From: Nisaea sp.
GTDB lineage: Bacteria; Pseudomonadota; Alphaproteobacteria; Thalassobaculales; Thalassobaculaceae
Assembly (NCBI RefSeq): GCF_017640745.1
Contig: NZ_JAEPQA010000005.1
Location: 89,087-153,086 of the forward strand
Direction of reading: 5' to 3'
Length of the DNA: 64,000 nucleotides
A program made the position numbers and the translations under genes. Of this stretch, positions 38,781-47,743 are shown piece by piece; within the stretch, counting starts at the first letter, position 1; each line of letters begins with the position of its first letter. The notes below the pieces were generated by a model. It saw only the letters and a program-made list of their open reading frames with translations, was not told the origin of the DNA and made no database searches.

Positions 38781-38795
38781 GGACTAATTTTGTCC
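38781..38795. promoter_or_regulatory. Probable Rrf2/IscR-type operator of the suf operon
   Basis: GGACTAATTTTGTCC is an imperfect palindrome with outer arms GGAC/GTCC, placed 18 bases before the regulator's ATG in a short AT-rich stretch that likely holds the promoter. Its layout fits Rrf2-family sites (GACT-like half-sites around an AT core). Assignment to this regulator rests on position and pattern, not on experiment. Confidence 0.65.
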
Positions 38796-38999
38796 CATTA
38801 ATTAAACCTGCGGGGAGATAAATCAACCGCAATCTGCGGGCTGACGGCAAAATTTTTGAAAGGTTCTAATTCCGGGGAGGCACCGGAGATGTGCCACAAT
38901 CCGCGCAACCATGCGAGCGATTTATTGCAGGATACGCGGCCGCGTATACCGTTGCGCCGGGCTGCCTCAAATCAATCAAGAAGACCGTCCAGACCCGTC

Positions 39000-39926
39000 A
39001 TGACCTCGCCCCAGAACCAGTCGCAACCGCTCCTCGCCGTCCTCTGGATGATGGGCGCGCTCGCCTCCTTCACTTCGATGGCGGTCGCCGCGCGGGAGCT
39101 GACGCAGGAACTCTCGGTCTTCCAGATCTCCTTCATGCGCTCGGCGATCTGCCTCAGCCTGCTGATGCCCTTCGCCATCCGGCTCGGCTGGCAGCAGATG
39201 AAGACGCCGCACCTGAAGACGCATCTCTGCCGCAATGTCATTCATTTCGCCGGACAGTTCGGCTGGATCTACAGCGTCGGTGTTCTGCCGCTTGCCGCTG
39301 TCTTCTCGCTCGAGTTCAGCGCCCCCCTCTGGACCGCCATCCTCGCCGCCATCCTGCTGAAAGAACGGGTGACGCGGACCCGCGCGATCGCGATCGGGCT
39401 CGGCTTCGCCGGCATCCTCGTCATCCTCCGTCCCGGTTCCGAGATGATGCAGCCTGCCTCCTTCATCGTGATCGGTTCCGCGATCTGCTTCGCCTTCACC
39501 TATGTCTTCACCCGCGGCCTCGCCGCCACCGAAAGCGCGTTCAAGATCATCTTCTACATGAATCTGATCCAGCTCCCGATCGGGCTCGTGCCCTCCATTC
39601 CCGTCTGGATCACGCCCAGCATCGACATGGCGCCTTTCATCGCCATCCTCGGGATCTGCGGCATCACCGCGCATTACAGCGTGGCGCGGGCAATGGCCCA
39701 TGCCGACGCCGCAGTCGTCAGCCCGCTTGATTTCCTGCGCCTTCCTCTTATCGCGGTGATCGGTTACCTGCTCTACCAGGAGCCATGGAACCCGTACGTC
39801 CTGCTCGGCGGTGCGATCACCTTTTCCGGAAATCTGCTCAACATCTGGACGGAACAGAAAGCTCACCGGAAGACCGCCATGCCGGTCCTCGACACGACCG
39901 AAGCCGCCCGGGAACGCGACACATAA
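39000..39926 (+). CDS. DMT-family transporter (EamA domains)
   Basis: A 308-residue inner-membrane protein with ten predicted helices in two EamA repeats. The ends of the repeats carry family signatures SLEFSAPLWTAILAAILLKER and SPLDFLRLPLIAVIGYLLYQE. These proteins export metabolites or amino acids; the substrate is unknown. The ATG at 39000 is chosen because it directly precedes the first helix; no strong ribosome binding site is visible and a longer frame from 38856 would add 48 unlikely residues. It is divergent from the suf regulator. Confidence 0.85.
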   Translation: MTSPQNQSQPLLAVLWMMGALASFTSMAVAARELTQELSVFQISFMRSAICLSLLMPFAIRLGWQQMKTPHLKTHLCRNVIHFAGQFGWIYSVGVLPLAAVFSLEFSAPLWTAILAAILLKERVTRTRAIAIGLGFAGILVILRPGSEMMQPASFIVIGSAICFAFTYVFTRGLAATESAFKIIFYMNLIQLPIGLVPSIPVWITPSIDMAPFIAILGICGITAHYSVARAMAHADAAVVSPLDFLRLPLIAVIGYLLYQEPWNPYVLLGGAITFSGNLLNIWTEQKAHRKTAMPVLDTTEAARERDT

Positions 39927-40010
39927 ACTGGCACGAATCCTGAATCGCCTTTATCCGCAATCAAATTAACAATAAAATCACCCGAATTCCGGGAAAGGCA
40001 CTCGGCCAGG

Positions 40011-41741
40011 ATGCGTCGAAACAAGAATCTAGAGATCCTGACCCTTCGCGAAGGGTCATGGGCCATCGAAGGTGCCGCGCGCGATATCGAAAGCGCGGAG
40101 AAGACCGCCATGCAGTTCATGGCGCGCGCCGGCGTCATGGGTGTCCGTGTGGTCAAGGAATCCCTCAAGGACATCCGCAATCCGGCACCAGGCGACATCC
40201 TGTTCGAAAAACTCCGTGCAACCGGCGGCGGCGATCAGATCGCCGTCGGCGAGATCGGCAACACCCCTCCGGTCTGCGAGGATGTGGAGGAACTCTTCCA
40301 CGGCGCGGGCCGCAAGACCATCAACCGGCTGTTCCGCGCCTATCTCGACAAACAGGGCGTGACGCCGACCGAGGTCATGCACAATGCCCGCGAGATGAAA
40401 CGCGCCATGGACTTCCAGTCCATGCTTCCATCGGCCGTCGCCAGAGTCGCCCAGCTCCAGTCGCGGGGCGAGGATGGCGGAGCCACGGGCGCCCGACGCG
40501 ACGCGCTCTACGGGTTTGTAGAGAAGATCAGCGAACGCGCCAAGAACGCGGAAAGCAAGAAGCTGCCGTCGATCGAAAAGGACGGGATCAACGAATCCAT
40601 CGAACGCATCAACAAAGCGGCGAACGGAGAGGCCCCCGGCTATCTCTTCCGCGTCGCGGCGAGCCGAGACCTGGTCGGCAAGCGCAACTGGTGGGACAAG
40701 TTCGCGACCTCCGTCGGCTGGGCGGAAGCGTGCGAGTCCGACCCCGCTCTCGCCAATCTCGACTGGTTCATCAGCGATGCCCTCAGCAACGCGGAAGTCC
40801 TGCAGGATCTGCTCGGCGAACAGGACAGTCTCGCGGGTGCCCTGATCACGCTCATGGAGATCGCTGACGGCGTCCGCGAGATCAACGAAGAGAAAGCCGG
40901 CAACCCGGAGAACATCGAGGCGACGGCACTCAAGATCAACAAACTGTTCCGCAAGGCGAAGCTGCCAGAGTCCAAGCTCGCGGTTATGGACCGGGTCTGC
41001 CGCCAGCTGCAGGGTTCCGGAGCACTGACCAAGGACAAAGAAGACGAACCGAAGGTGTTCCGGGAAATGCTGCAGAAGCTGATCCCGGGAACCGAACTCG
41101 TCGGAGGCCCCGAGATGGCGGAGGCGATCACGCACCGCCAGTCCCACATCATCAACAAGGGCGGCGAAGGCGGCCTGAAGGCGGCAACCGCGAGCGTCCT
41201 GCCGGCCCTGCGCGATCCTGGCCGCAAGGCAGGGTACCTGCTCGCCCTGTTCGAGAGCGATCTCGGGCGCAGCATTCTGAAAGACGAGATCGAGCATCAT
41301 CTCAACGGGCTCTTCATGACGCCCGCGTCGGTCAACCAGATCGTCCGCAGCTCGGTCGCGCCGAACAAGAAGATGGAGAAGGTCACCTCGATCTTCTACC
41401 GGATCCAGAACTCGAACCTGCCCGACGCGCGCAAGCAGCAGCTGACCCAGCATCTCGACGAGTTGCTGGCGACCTATATCGTCGACGGCCGCATCCTCGA
41501 CCGTGTCGACGATCCGGACAAACCGCTCCATATCCGGGCCTTCATGCTGGTCAGCATGTGCCAGCCCGAAATGCTTCCCGACGGCAAGGCGTCAAAACTC
41601 GCGCGGGAAATCATCGTGAAGCATTTGCGCCGGCCGAATTTCGAGACCGAGCTCGTGGCACAGGTCCCGGACCCGGCGAAGAAGGAAAAGATCCTCCGGG
41701 ACTTCCACGTCCAACTGCAGCGCAGCGGATTTTTCGGCTGA
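40011..41741 (+). CDS. Large protein of unknown family, 576 residues
   Basis: A soluble, mostly helical protein with no signal peptide, membrane segment or known catalytic motif. The first 65 residues look like a small alpha/beta module (LEILTLREGSWAIEGAARDI, then GVRVVKESLKD). The rest is charged, Lys/Glu/Leu-rich, with several Asp/Glu/Arg helices and ends in FHVQLQRSGFFG. An in-frame ATG at 40011 follows an AT-rich leader (39950-39990) suited to a promoter. Coding bias and length make it a genuine gene. It stands alone between the DMT transporter and a convergent DUF1194 gene, so the context gives no function. Confidence 0.7.
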   Translation: MRRNKNLEILTLREGSWAIEGAARDIESAEKTAMQFMARAGVMGVRVVKESLKDIRNPAPGDILFEKLRATGGGDQIAVGEIGNTPPVCEDVEELFHGAGRKTINRLFRAYLDKQGVTPTEVMHNAREMKRAMDFQSMLPSAVARVAQLQSRGEDGGATGARRDALYGFVEKISERAKNAESKKLPSIEKDGINESIERINKAANGEAPGYLFRVAASRDLVGKRNWWDKFATSVGWAEACESDPALANLDWFISDALSNAEVLQDLLGEQDSLAGALITLMEIADGVREINEEKAGNPENIEATALKINKLFRKAKLPESKLAVMDRVCRQLQGSGALTKDKEDEPKVFREMLQKLIPGTELVGGPEMAEAITHRQSHIINKGGEGGLKAATASVLPALRDPGRKAGYLLALFESDLGRSILKDEIEHHLNGLFMTPASVNQIVRSSVAPNKKMEKVTSIFYRIQNSNLPDARKQQLTQHLDELLATYIVDGRILDRVDDPDKPLHIRAFMLVSMCQPEMLPDGKASKLAREIIVKHLRRPNFETELVAQVPDPAKKEKILRDFHVQLQRSGFFG

Positions 41742-41774
41742 CCCTGCCGGACAGGACGATATTCCGGAAAGGCG

Positions 41775-42635
41775 CTAGTCCCCGCCCCGGTTGAGGAACT
41801 CGTGCAGCTGCTTTTCGCCGATCCCGCAATTATACCCGCCGGGGCCCCTACCGAGCGCGGCGGGCAGAGCGCGGACCGGTTTCTCCGGCACAAGCCCCGC
41901 GACCTCGAGGATCATCTTGCGGCGCACCGCCGAGGCAAAGGATTTGATCCCCTTGGCGGCGATCACAAAGGCACCGTCGCCGCCGATGACGCATTCCTCG
42001 TAATAGACATCGAGATCGTCGAGTTTCGGGAAGCCGTAGGGCGACGGCCGCTCGTTCAGGATCGGCAGGGCATTGATCACCAGCCCCGCGGCGATCGCCC
42101 GGTCCCGCGCCTCGTCCACACGGGCCCCACTGTTGTTCGGCCCGTCTCCGGAGATATCGATCACCTGTCTTTCCGCAAAGAAACGCGGGTCCTGGAACAT
42201 CTTGACCGCAAAATCCAGCATGTTGCCGATCGAGGTGCGACGGCCGGCCATATGCGCCCGGACGGAGAGGTTCTCCGCGAAATCATAGGCCGCCTGCTTG
42301 CTGTCGATCAGGGTCCAGTCAAGCAGCACGCGCTGATGGGTGCCGCCGGCCCACTCGACATATGAGAGCGCGATGCGACCGAGCTGTCCCGAGAGGATGG
42401 TATTGATGACGGCATCGTCCTTGAGGGCCTCGACATAGCCGTCGCGCTGCAGTCCGCCTTCCCAGAAATCGATCGATCCCGAGACGTCGACGGCGAGCAG
42501 AAGCTTCAGATCGACCAGCTGCGGACCGGTCTGGGGCAGGCTTTGGGCAAGAGAAGCAGCAGGCAACAGGAAGAGCGCAGCGAGCGCACCGATCGCGGAT
42601 TTACGCCAAACACCGATAAAACGCGCAAGCGGCAT
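41775..42635 (-). CDS. DUF1194 exported VWA-like protein
   Basis: A 286-residue protein with a signal peptide (cleavage near ASLAQS) and a von Willebrand A-like domain. The metal-site motif DVSGSID (DxSxS) lies at about residues 50-56, with the later conserved ISGDGPNN segment. DUF1194 proteins of alphaproteobacteria are presumed periplasmic metal-dependent binding proteins without a known partner. Length and features are typical. It is followed by an alpha/beta hydrolase gene on the same strand upstream, but 52 bp separate them. Confidence 0.87.
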   Translation of the reverse strand: MPLARFIGVWRKSAIGALAALFLLPAASLAQSLPQTGPQLVDLKLLLAVDVSGSIDFWEGGLQRDGYVEALKDDAVINTILSGQLGRIALSYVEWAGGTHQRVLLDWTLIDSKQAAYDFAENLSVRAHMAGRRTSIGNMLDFAVKMFQDPRFFAERQVIDISGDGPNNSGARVDEARDRAIAAGLVINALPILNERPSPYGFPKLDDLDVYYEECVIGGDGAFVIAAKGIKSFASAVRRKMILEVAGLVPEKPVRALPAALGRGPGGYNCGIGEKQLHEFLNRGGD

Positions 42636-42687
42636 ATCAGGTGACCTCCACCCGTATTAGCGCGCATTTTCGGGCGGAGAGGCAAGC

Positions 42688-43494
42688 CTATGTTGAGAGG
42701 AACTCCCTCAAGAGTCCGTTATAAGCCTCCGGCGCTTCCATGTAGGGAGCATGTCCGACCCCCTCTATCCGCACATGTCGCCCGGCGGGATAGAGCGCGG
42801 CCAGCGCTTCCGACTGGCGATGGGACACCACCTTGTCGCCCGCGCCGGAGATCAGCAGAACCGGGCAGCGGATCGCGGGCGCCACCGGGCGGGTATCGGC
42901 GTGATGAAGCATGGTCGCACAGGTCCTCAGCCCCGCAGCGGTTACCCCGCGGGCAATCTCCTCGACCGTCGCCCGGACCGCTTCCGGTGCGCCGTCCGCA
43001 ACCATCATGCCGGAGCGCTGCGCGGCGTAGGCCGCACTGCCTTCCTTCTCCAGCGCGGCAATACGCGTCGCGTAACTGGCGGACAGCGGCTCGCTTGCCG
43101 GCTTGGCGCTGCCGGAATGAGTACAGGAGAGGATCATGTGCTTGACCCGCTCGCCGCCCTCGCCTGCCACCGCCTGCGCGACGATGCCGCCCATGGAATG
43201 CCCGATGACGGAAAAACCGCCGACCCCGAGATGATCCATCAGCGCAAGGGCTAGGGTCGCGAACGCCGTCTGGTCCGGGCCGATCACCATGGTTTCGCCA
43301 TAGCCCGGCGCGTCCCAGCCGATAATGCGCCAACTATCCGAGAGCGCTGCATACTGCGCCCGCCAGGTCGCCGAATTACCGCCGAGACCATGCAGTGCCA
43401 GCAGCACGGGCTTGCCCGAACCGGTGCCGGCCTCGCGATACGAGATATGCCCGGCCGGGGTATCGACCCGCTTCCGCTCAGGTTCTTTCGCCAT
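42688..43494 (-). CDS. Alpha/beta hydrolase
   Basis: A 268-residue serine hydrolase of the haloperoxidase/3-oxoadipate enol-lactonase-like group. It has LALHGLGGNSATW (oxyanion hole), GWDAPGYGETM, the nucleophile GHSMGGIVAQA, LLISGAGDKVVS (acid) and the catalytic His in IEGVGHAPYMEAP. There is no signal peptide. It could be an esterase or lactonase; no neighbouring pathway gene narrows the choice. Confidence 0.85.
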   Translation of the reverse strand: MAKEPERKRVDTPAGHISYREAGTGSGKPVLLALHGLGGNSATWRAQYAALSDSWRIIGWDAPGYGETMVIGPDQTAFATLALALMDHLGVGGFSVIGHSMGGIVAQAVAGEGGERVKHMILSCTHSGSAKPASEPLSASYATRIAALEKEGSAAYAAQRSGMMVADGAPEAVRATVEEIARGVTAAGLRTCATMLHHADTRPVAPAIRCPVLLISGAGDKVVSHRQSEALAALYPAGRHVRIEGVGHAPYMEAPEAYNGLLREFLST

Positions 43495-43663
43495 GACCGT
43501 CTCCCTCGGCAGCGCCGGACTCTGAAAATCATTGATTCTTGGGTCATTATGCCAGCATTCCGGCGCGGATAAACGCGCTGACTGCCCCTCCTCTCATTCC
43601 ATACGAGAACAAGCGCGCATGGCCCGCGATCCGTCGTATCATCCGGCAAAACGGGGAGTAACC

Positions 43664-44329
43664 ATGCAGGACATCGTCGAACTTTCGCGCCTGACTTTCG
43701 TCATGGACATGCTGGCGGCGGTGGCCTTCGCGATTTCCGGCTCGCTCGTCGCCTCGCGCAAGGGGCTCGATATTCTCGGCTTCATGTGGCTCGCCATCCT
43801 GACCGGCGTCGGCGGCGGCACGGTTCGCGATCTCGTGCTTGACGTGCCCGTCTTCTGGGTCGCCGATCCGTCCCACGTGATCGCCTGCCTGATCACCGCG
43901 ACGGTGATGTTCTTCATCGCGCCGAAAGTCGAGTCCCGGATCCGGCTGGTGCTATGGTTCGACACACTGGGGCTGGCCTTCGTCACCGTGGTCGGCACGG
44001 TCAAGGGGCTCGATCACGGCACCGGACCGCTCATCGCGGTGGTCATGGGTGTGGTGACGGCCTCGGTCGGAGGCATCGTGCGCGATGTGGTCGGCAACGA
44101 GGAAAGCATCATCCTCCGCCGGGAGATCTACGTCACCGCCGCAGCCCTCGGAGCGATCACCTATGTCGCACTGGCAGGTCTGGCGATCGGGCGGCTGGAG
44201 GCGGCTGTGGCCGCCTTCCTTGTCACTTTCGCCGTCCGCGCGATGGCAATCACCTTCGACTGGTCGATGCCGAGCTATTACCGCAAGCCGAAGACGATCG
44301 ACGAATACCGCCAGAGCCGAGAGGGCTGA
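43664..44329 (+). CDS. TRIC-type (UPF0126) membrane channel protein
   Basis: A 221-residue membrane protein with seven predicted helices arranged as two repeats, each containing the glycine-rich kinked motif (GVGGGTVRDLVL and SVGGIVRDVVG). These mark the trimeric intracellular cation channel/YadS-YicG family. The start ATG at 43664 has GGGGAG upstream; an earlier frame start at 43532 adds non-membrane residues of odd composition. The basic/polar tail (YYRKPKTIDEYRQS) is cytoplasmic. The conducted ion is not determined. Confidence 0.87.
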   Translation: MQDIVELSRLTFVMDMLAAVAFAISGSLVASRKGLDILGFMWLAILTGVGGGTVRDLVLDVPVFWVADPSHVIACLITATVMFFIAPKVESRIRLVLWFDTLGLAFVTVVGTVKGLDHGTGPLIAVVMGVVTASVGGIVRDVVGNEESIILRREIYVTAAALGAITYVALAGLAIGRLEAAVAAFLVTFAVRAMAITFDWSMPSYYRKPKTIDEYRQSREG

Positions 44330-44332
44330 CGC

Positions 44333-44917
44333 TCAGCCGCGCCCGGCCGAGTGATATTCAGCGTTCGGCATCATGTGCACGGCGCTCGCCACCCGGTTCG
44401 ACATGTTGAAGAAGCCGGCGACATTGGCGATATCCCAGATGTCGCGATCGGCGAACCCGGCGTCGCGCAGCGCCTGCCGGTCGGCCTCTTCCATCTCCCA
44501 GGGAGACCGGGTCAGCTTCTCGACGAACGCAACCATCGCCCGCTGCCGCGCGTCGAGACCGGCGTACCGGTGATTGAAGGCGAGCGCCTCGCCAAGCTCC
44601 GGCTGGCCGGACAGCTCGCGCACCGCAGCACCGTGGGCGACAAGGCAATAGAAGCAGTGATTGATCGAGGAGACGACGACCGCGATCATCTCCCGCTCCA
44701 GCTTGCTGAGACCGGAAGGGCCGAGCATCAGCGTGTTGTAGAGCGAGGTGAAGCCTTTCAGATGCCCGTCGTCGGAGCTGTAGGCCTTGATGACGTTCGG
44801 CACCAGACCAAGCTTCTCCGCGCAGAGATCCCAGTATTTCCGCGTCTCTGGCGACAGATCGTCCGCATCCGGGACCGGCAGCCCGATTTCCAGGGCATGC
44901 ACTTTTTCCTTGCTCAC
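44333..44917 (-). CDS. AhpD/CMD-family peroxidase-related protein
   Basis: A 194-residue helical protein of the carboxymuconolactone decarboxylase/AhpD superfamily, specifically the uncharacterised peroxidase-related branch. The redox motif is Cys88-x-x-Cys91 followed by His95 (NHCFYCLVAHG). It probably reduces peroxides with thiol donors. It lies 12 bp downstream of the three-subunit dehydrogenase genes on the same strand, so it may protect against peroxide produced by flavin oxidation. Convergent with the TRIC gene with 3 bp between them. Confidence 0.87.
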   Translation of the reverse strand: MSKEKVHALEIGLPVPDADDLSPETRKYWDLCAEKLGLVPNVIKAYSSDDGHLKGFTSLYNTLMLGPSGLSKLEREMIAVVVSSINHCFYCLVAHGAAVRELSGQPELGEALAFNHRYAGLDARQRAMVAFVEKLTRSPWEMEEADRQALRDAGFADRDIWDIANVAGFFNMSNRVASAVHMMPNAEYHSAGRG

Positions 44918-44929
44918 TCTTTCCTCCTG

Positions 44930-46333
44930 TCAGTCCGATCCGTCCAGCGCCGCCAGCTCACCGAGCGTGACCGGCTTGATGGGCGGGCGGATCCGGTAAT
45001 AACCGATCCGCTCCGGGGATTCCCCGCGCGCATCGGCAAGAATTTCGGTCACGGTAAGACCGCACATGCGTCCCTGGCACGGCCCCATGCCGGCGCGCAG
45101 GAAGGCTTTCGCCTGGTTCGGTCCCGGTGCACCGAGGGCGGCAGCATTGCGGATGGCGGCAGCGCTCACTTCCTCGCAGCGGCACACCGTCACGTCTCCG
45201 TCCAGCCGGGCGATCCAGTCCGGCGGCGGGAACATCGCGTCGAGCAGAGGCCGGACGGCGAGTTCCGCACGCAGCGCGTCCCGCGCCTTGACGATCTCGA
45301 CATCGCCGGAGGGACGGTTGACCGCACCGCAGCGCTCGGCGATCTCGAGCGCCGCGATGCGTCCCGAATGGACCGCCGCCATCGCGCCGCCGATGCCGCC
45401 CCCATCCCCGGCGACGAAAACGTTGTCGACGCTGGTCTCGCCGCGATCGCTGAGATCCGGTCGGAAACAACGCTGCGCCGCGTCCCAGTGATGCTCGCAG
45501 CGCAGCAGCCGGGTCAGCTGCGGGTTCGGAACGACGCCTTCGTGCAGCAGCAGGTGCGCGGCCTCGAGTTCCACCGGCATGCCAGCGCTCCGGAAACGCA
45601 CGCGCTCAAGCCGTTCAGCGCCTTTCGCGGCGAGGTCGGTGACGGCCCGGTAAACCGGTATCCCGGAAACTCCTAGCTGCCGCTTCAGCCTGTGGCCCTT
45701 GAGCAGCGTGCGCCAGCCGAGCATAGCTTTCGGCAGATGCGGCAGACCGCGGAGATAAGCGCCCGGCGGCGTGGTTTCCAGCAAGGCGGCGATCTTGATG
45801 CCGGCGGCGACGCACTGCGCGGCAAAGAGCAGCAGCAAGGGGCCGCTCCCAGCCAAGAGCAGCGATGGCTCCGGATAGAGACCGGAGCTTTTCAGCAGCG
45901 TCTGCGCCGCACCGACCGTCATCACGCCGGGCAGCGTCCATCCGGGCACCGGGACCGGACGTTCCATCGCGCCGGTGGCGATCAGCAACGCGCGCGCCGT
46001 GAACTGCCGGGTCACCCCGTCCCAGGCGACCGTCAGGCTCTTGTCGCCGTCGTCAGGGCTGTCGACGTGCCAGACGGACGCGCTCGGCCAGAACTGCGCG
46101 CCCGAAGCCTCGAAACGCGCGGCAAGCTTCGCACCGCTCGCATAATCCTCGCCGAGAATAGCGAGATTTCCCGGGCGCGCGCCCGCGTTGCGGCCGATCG
46201 CGCGCCAGATCTGCCCGCCCGGGGCCGGCTGCTCGTCCACCACAATGACAGAAAGTCCGGCGTCCCGCGCCGTGACCGCCGCAGACATCCCCGCCGGACC
46301 GGCGCCGATGATCGCAAGGTCAAACCGGGTCAT
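44930..46333 (-). CDS. Opine/HcnB-like FAD oxidoreductase large subunit
   Basis: A 467-residue flavoprotein of the opine oxidase A/HcnB/D-hydroxyproline dehydrogenase subunit type. It has an N-terminal FAD motif (IIGAGPAGMSAAVTARDAG), GGQIWR, the second nucleotide-binding motif (LLAGSGPLLLLFA), and a C-terminal BFD-like iron-sulfur region with CRCEEVSAA and GPCQGRMC. The start at 46333 overlaps the small ferredoxin-like subunit gene by 14 bases. Together with that subunit and a DAO-type subunit it forms a three-part dehydrogenase. The substrate is unknown: opines, D-hydroxyproline or glycine are all known for relatives. Confidence 0.85.
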   Translation of the reverse strand: MTRFDLAIIGAGPAGMSAAVTARDAGLSVIVVDEQPAPGGQIWRAIGRNAGARPGNLAILGEDYASGAKLAARFEASGAQFWPSASVWHVDSPDDGDKSLTVAWDGVTRQFTARALLIATGAMERPVPVPGWTLPGVMTVGAAQTLLKSSGLYPEPSLLLAGSGPLLLLFAAQCVAAGIKIAALLETTPPGAYLRGLPHLPKAMLGWRTLLKGHRLKRQLGVSGIPVYRAVTDLAAKGAERLERVRFRSAGMPVELEAAHLLLHEGVVPNPQLTRLLRCEHHWDAAQRCFRPDLSDRGETSVDNVFVAGDGGGIGGAMAAVHSGRIAALEIAERCGAVNRPSGDVEIVKARDALRAELAVRPLLDAMFPPPDWIARLDGDVTVCRCEEVSAAAIRNAAALGAPGPNQAKAFLRAGMGPCQGRMCGLTVTEILADARGESPERIGYYRIRPPIKPVTLGELAALDGSD

Positions 46334-46637
46334 CGTCCGCCTCCCCCGGCAACCCCGGCGCGCCCTGCTGGCGCCGGACCCGCATCCCGTCCCGCACCTC
46401 GACCAGGCAGCTCTGCCGGTTCGGCACGCCGTCGATCTCAACCAGACATTCGAAACAGACGCCCATCATGCAGTAGGGCGCGCGCGGCGCTCCGCTCTTC
46501 GGCGTCGTCCGGGTCGTGCCCGCACCCGCAGCCATAAGCGCCGCGGCGACAGAGTCGCCCTCGAGCGCGCTCACCTGCTCGCCCTCAAAGAGGAAGCGTA
46601 CTTTCCGTCCCTTCTGTTCAGGCAGCCGGCGCAGCAT
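46320..46637 (-). CDS. 2Fe-2S ferredoxin-like small subunit (HcnA-like)
   Basis: A 105-residue subunit with the plant-type-like 2Fe-2S binding cysteines Cys56, Cys61, Cys64 and Cys77 (YCMMGVCFECLVEI and QSCLVEV). It should pass electrons between the two flavin subunits. It overlaps both neighbours, by 20 bases with the DAO-type subunit upstream and by 14 with the large subunit downstream, showing tight coupling. The start at 46637 gives the usual size. Confidence 0.87.
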   Translation of the reverse strand: MLRRLPEQKGRKVRFLFEGEQVSALEGDSVAAALMAAGAGTTRTTPKSGAPRAPYCMMGVCFECLVEIDGVPNRQSCLVEVRDGMRVRRQQGAPGLPGEADDDPV

Positions 46638-47736
46638 CGAACCTCTCCGGAGAAAAGGCGGCGAAGCGCGCGTTGAACCCGCCGCGAAGGATAACCGGCG
46701 CGAGTTCCATCGCATGTGCCGCAGCCAGCGTGACGCCGCTGTGGCAGGAAATGCTGAAGGCGCCGGGCATCGTCTCGCTCTCCCGGTAGATCGGGAAGCC
46801 GTCCGGAGACATCACCCGAAGCGCGCTCCAGGTACGGACGATCCGGGCGTCCTTCAGGACCGGAAAGCAGCGGATGATGGAGCGGGCAATCTCGCCGAGT
46901 TTCGCCGGATTGATGCGCGTGCTGTAGCCCGCATCCTCCTTCGAATTGCCGAAATTGATCGTGCCGTCGGCGGTCTGCCGCGCATTGACGAGAAGCGTCG
47001 GGATCACGGGCTGCATCCGCTCCGTGATCAGGATATGGCCCCGGTTCGGCTCGACCGGGATCGTGAGCCCGACCATCTCCGCCAGCCACTTGTTGGCGAG
47101 CCCGGCGGCGATCACAACCTTGCCGCCCCGGAACGTCCCGGCCTTGCCGGAGACGCTGAAACCGTCCCCGTCCTTCTCGATCTTCCGCACCTGCGCGCCG
47201 CTGACATAGAGTGCACCGAGCGCCTGCGCGCCGCCATGCAGGCCGCGCAGCAGATAAAGCGGGTTCACGTGGCCGTCGTGGGGAGAATAGCTCGCGCCCG
47301 TGACCTCCGGTCCGATCAGCGGCAGCATCTTCCGGACCTCTTCGCGGTCCAGCATCACCCGATCGTTCTCGCCGACTCCCGGCTGGTTGTGCATGCGGCG
47401 GATCTCGTCCTCGTTGGCGCGGAAATCCTCCTCGCCGAGGCAGAGTTCCAGCCCGCCCTCCTGCTTCAGTTCGATATCGGTTCCGTCGCCGCCGCGGATC
47501 GTGTCGGCAAAGCTCCGGTAGAGATCCTTCGAGCGCCGGGTCCAGCTGGCATATTCATGCATCCCGTCGCCCTTGCCCTGCACCCAGACGAGCCCGAAAT
47601 TGCCGCGCGAGGCCCTCAGCGCGACATCGCCCTCGTCGAGCATCGTGACGGACGCCCCCTCGCGGGCGAGCCCGTAGGCGACGGCCGCGCCGACCAGCCC
47701 GCCGCCGACAACGATGACGTCACTGGCGCCGGTCAT
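46618..47736 (-). CDS. DAO-type FAD oxidoreductase subunit (HcnC/opine oxidase B-like)
   Basis: A 372-residue flavoprotein with VIVVGGGLVGAAVAYGLAREGA at the N-terminus, ASRGNFGLVWVQGKG, and a C-terminal FAD contact CHSGVTLAAAHA. This is the substrate-oxidising subunit that partners the ferredoxin-like and large subunits. It is the first gene of the three-subunit set; the ArsC/Spx-like gene lies 7 bp upstream, so the operon likely starts earlier, at the M14 peptidase gene. Substrate specificity cannot be read from the sequence. Confidence 0.87.
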   Translation of the reverse strand: MTGASDVIVVGGGLVGAAVAYGLAREGASVTMLDEGDVALRASRGNFGLVWVQGKGDGMHEYASWTRRSKDLYRSFADTIRGGDGTDIELKQEGGLELCLGEEDFRANEDEIRRMHNQPGVGENDRVMLDREEVRKMLPLIGPEVTGASYSPHDGHVNPLYLLRGLHGGAQALGALYVSGAQVRKIEKDGDGFSVSGKAGTFRGGKVVIAAGLANKWLAEMVGLTIPVEPNRGHILITERMQPVIPTLLVNARQTADGTINFGNSKEDAGYSTRINPAKLGEIARSIIRCFPVLKDARIVRTWSALRVMSPDGFPIYRESETMPGAFSISCHSGVTLAAAHAMELAPVILRGGFNARFAAFSPERFDAAPAA

Positions 47737-47743
47737 CGCATGG

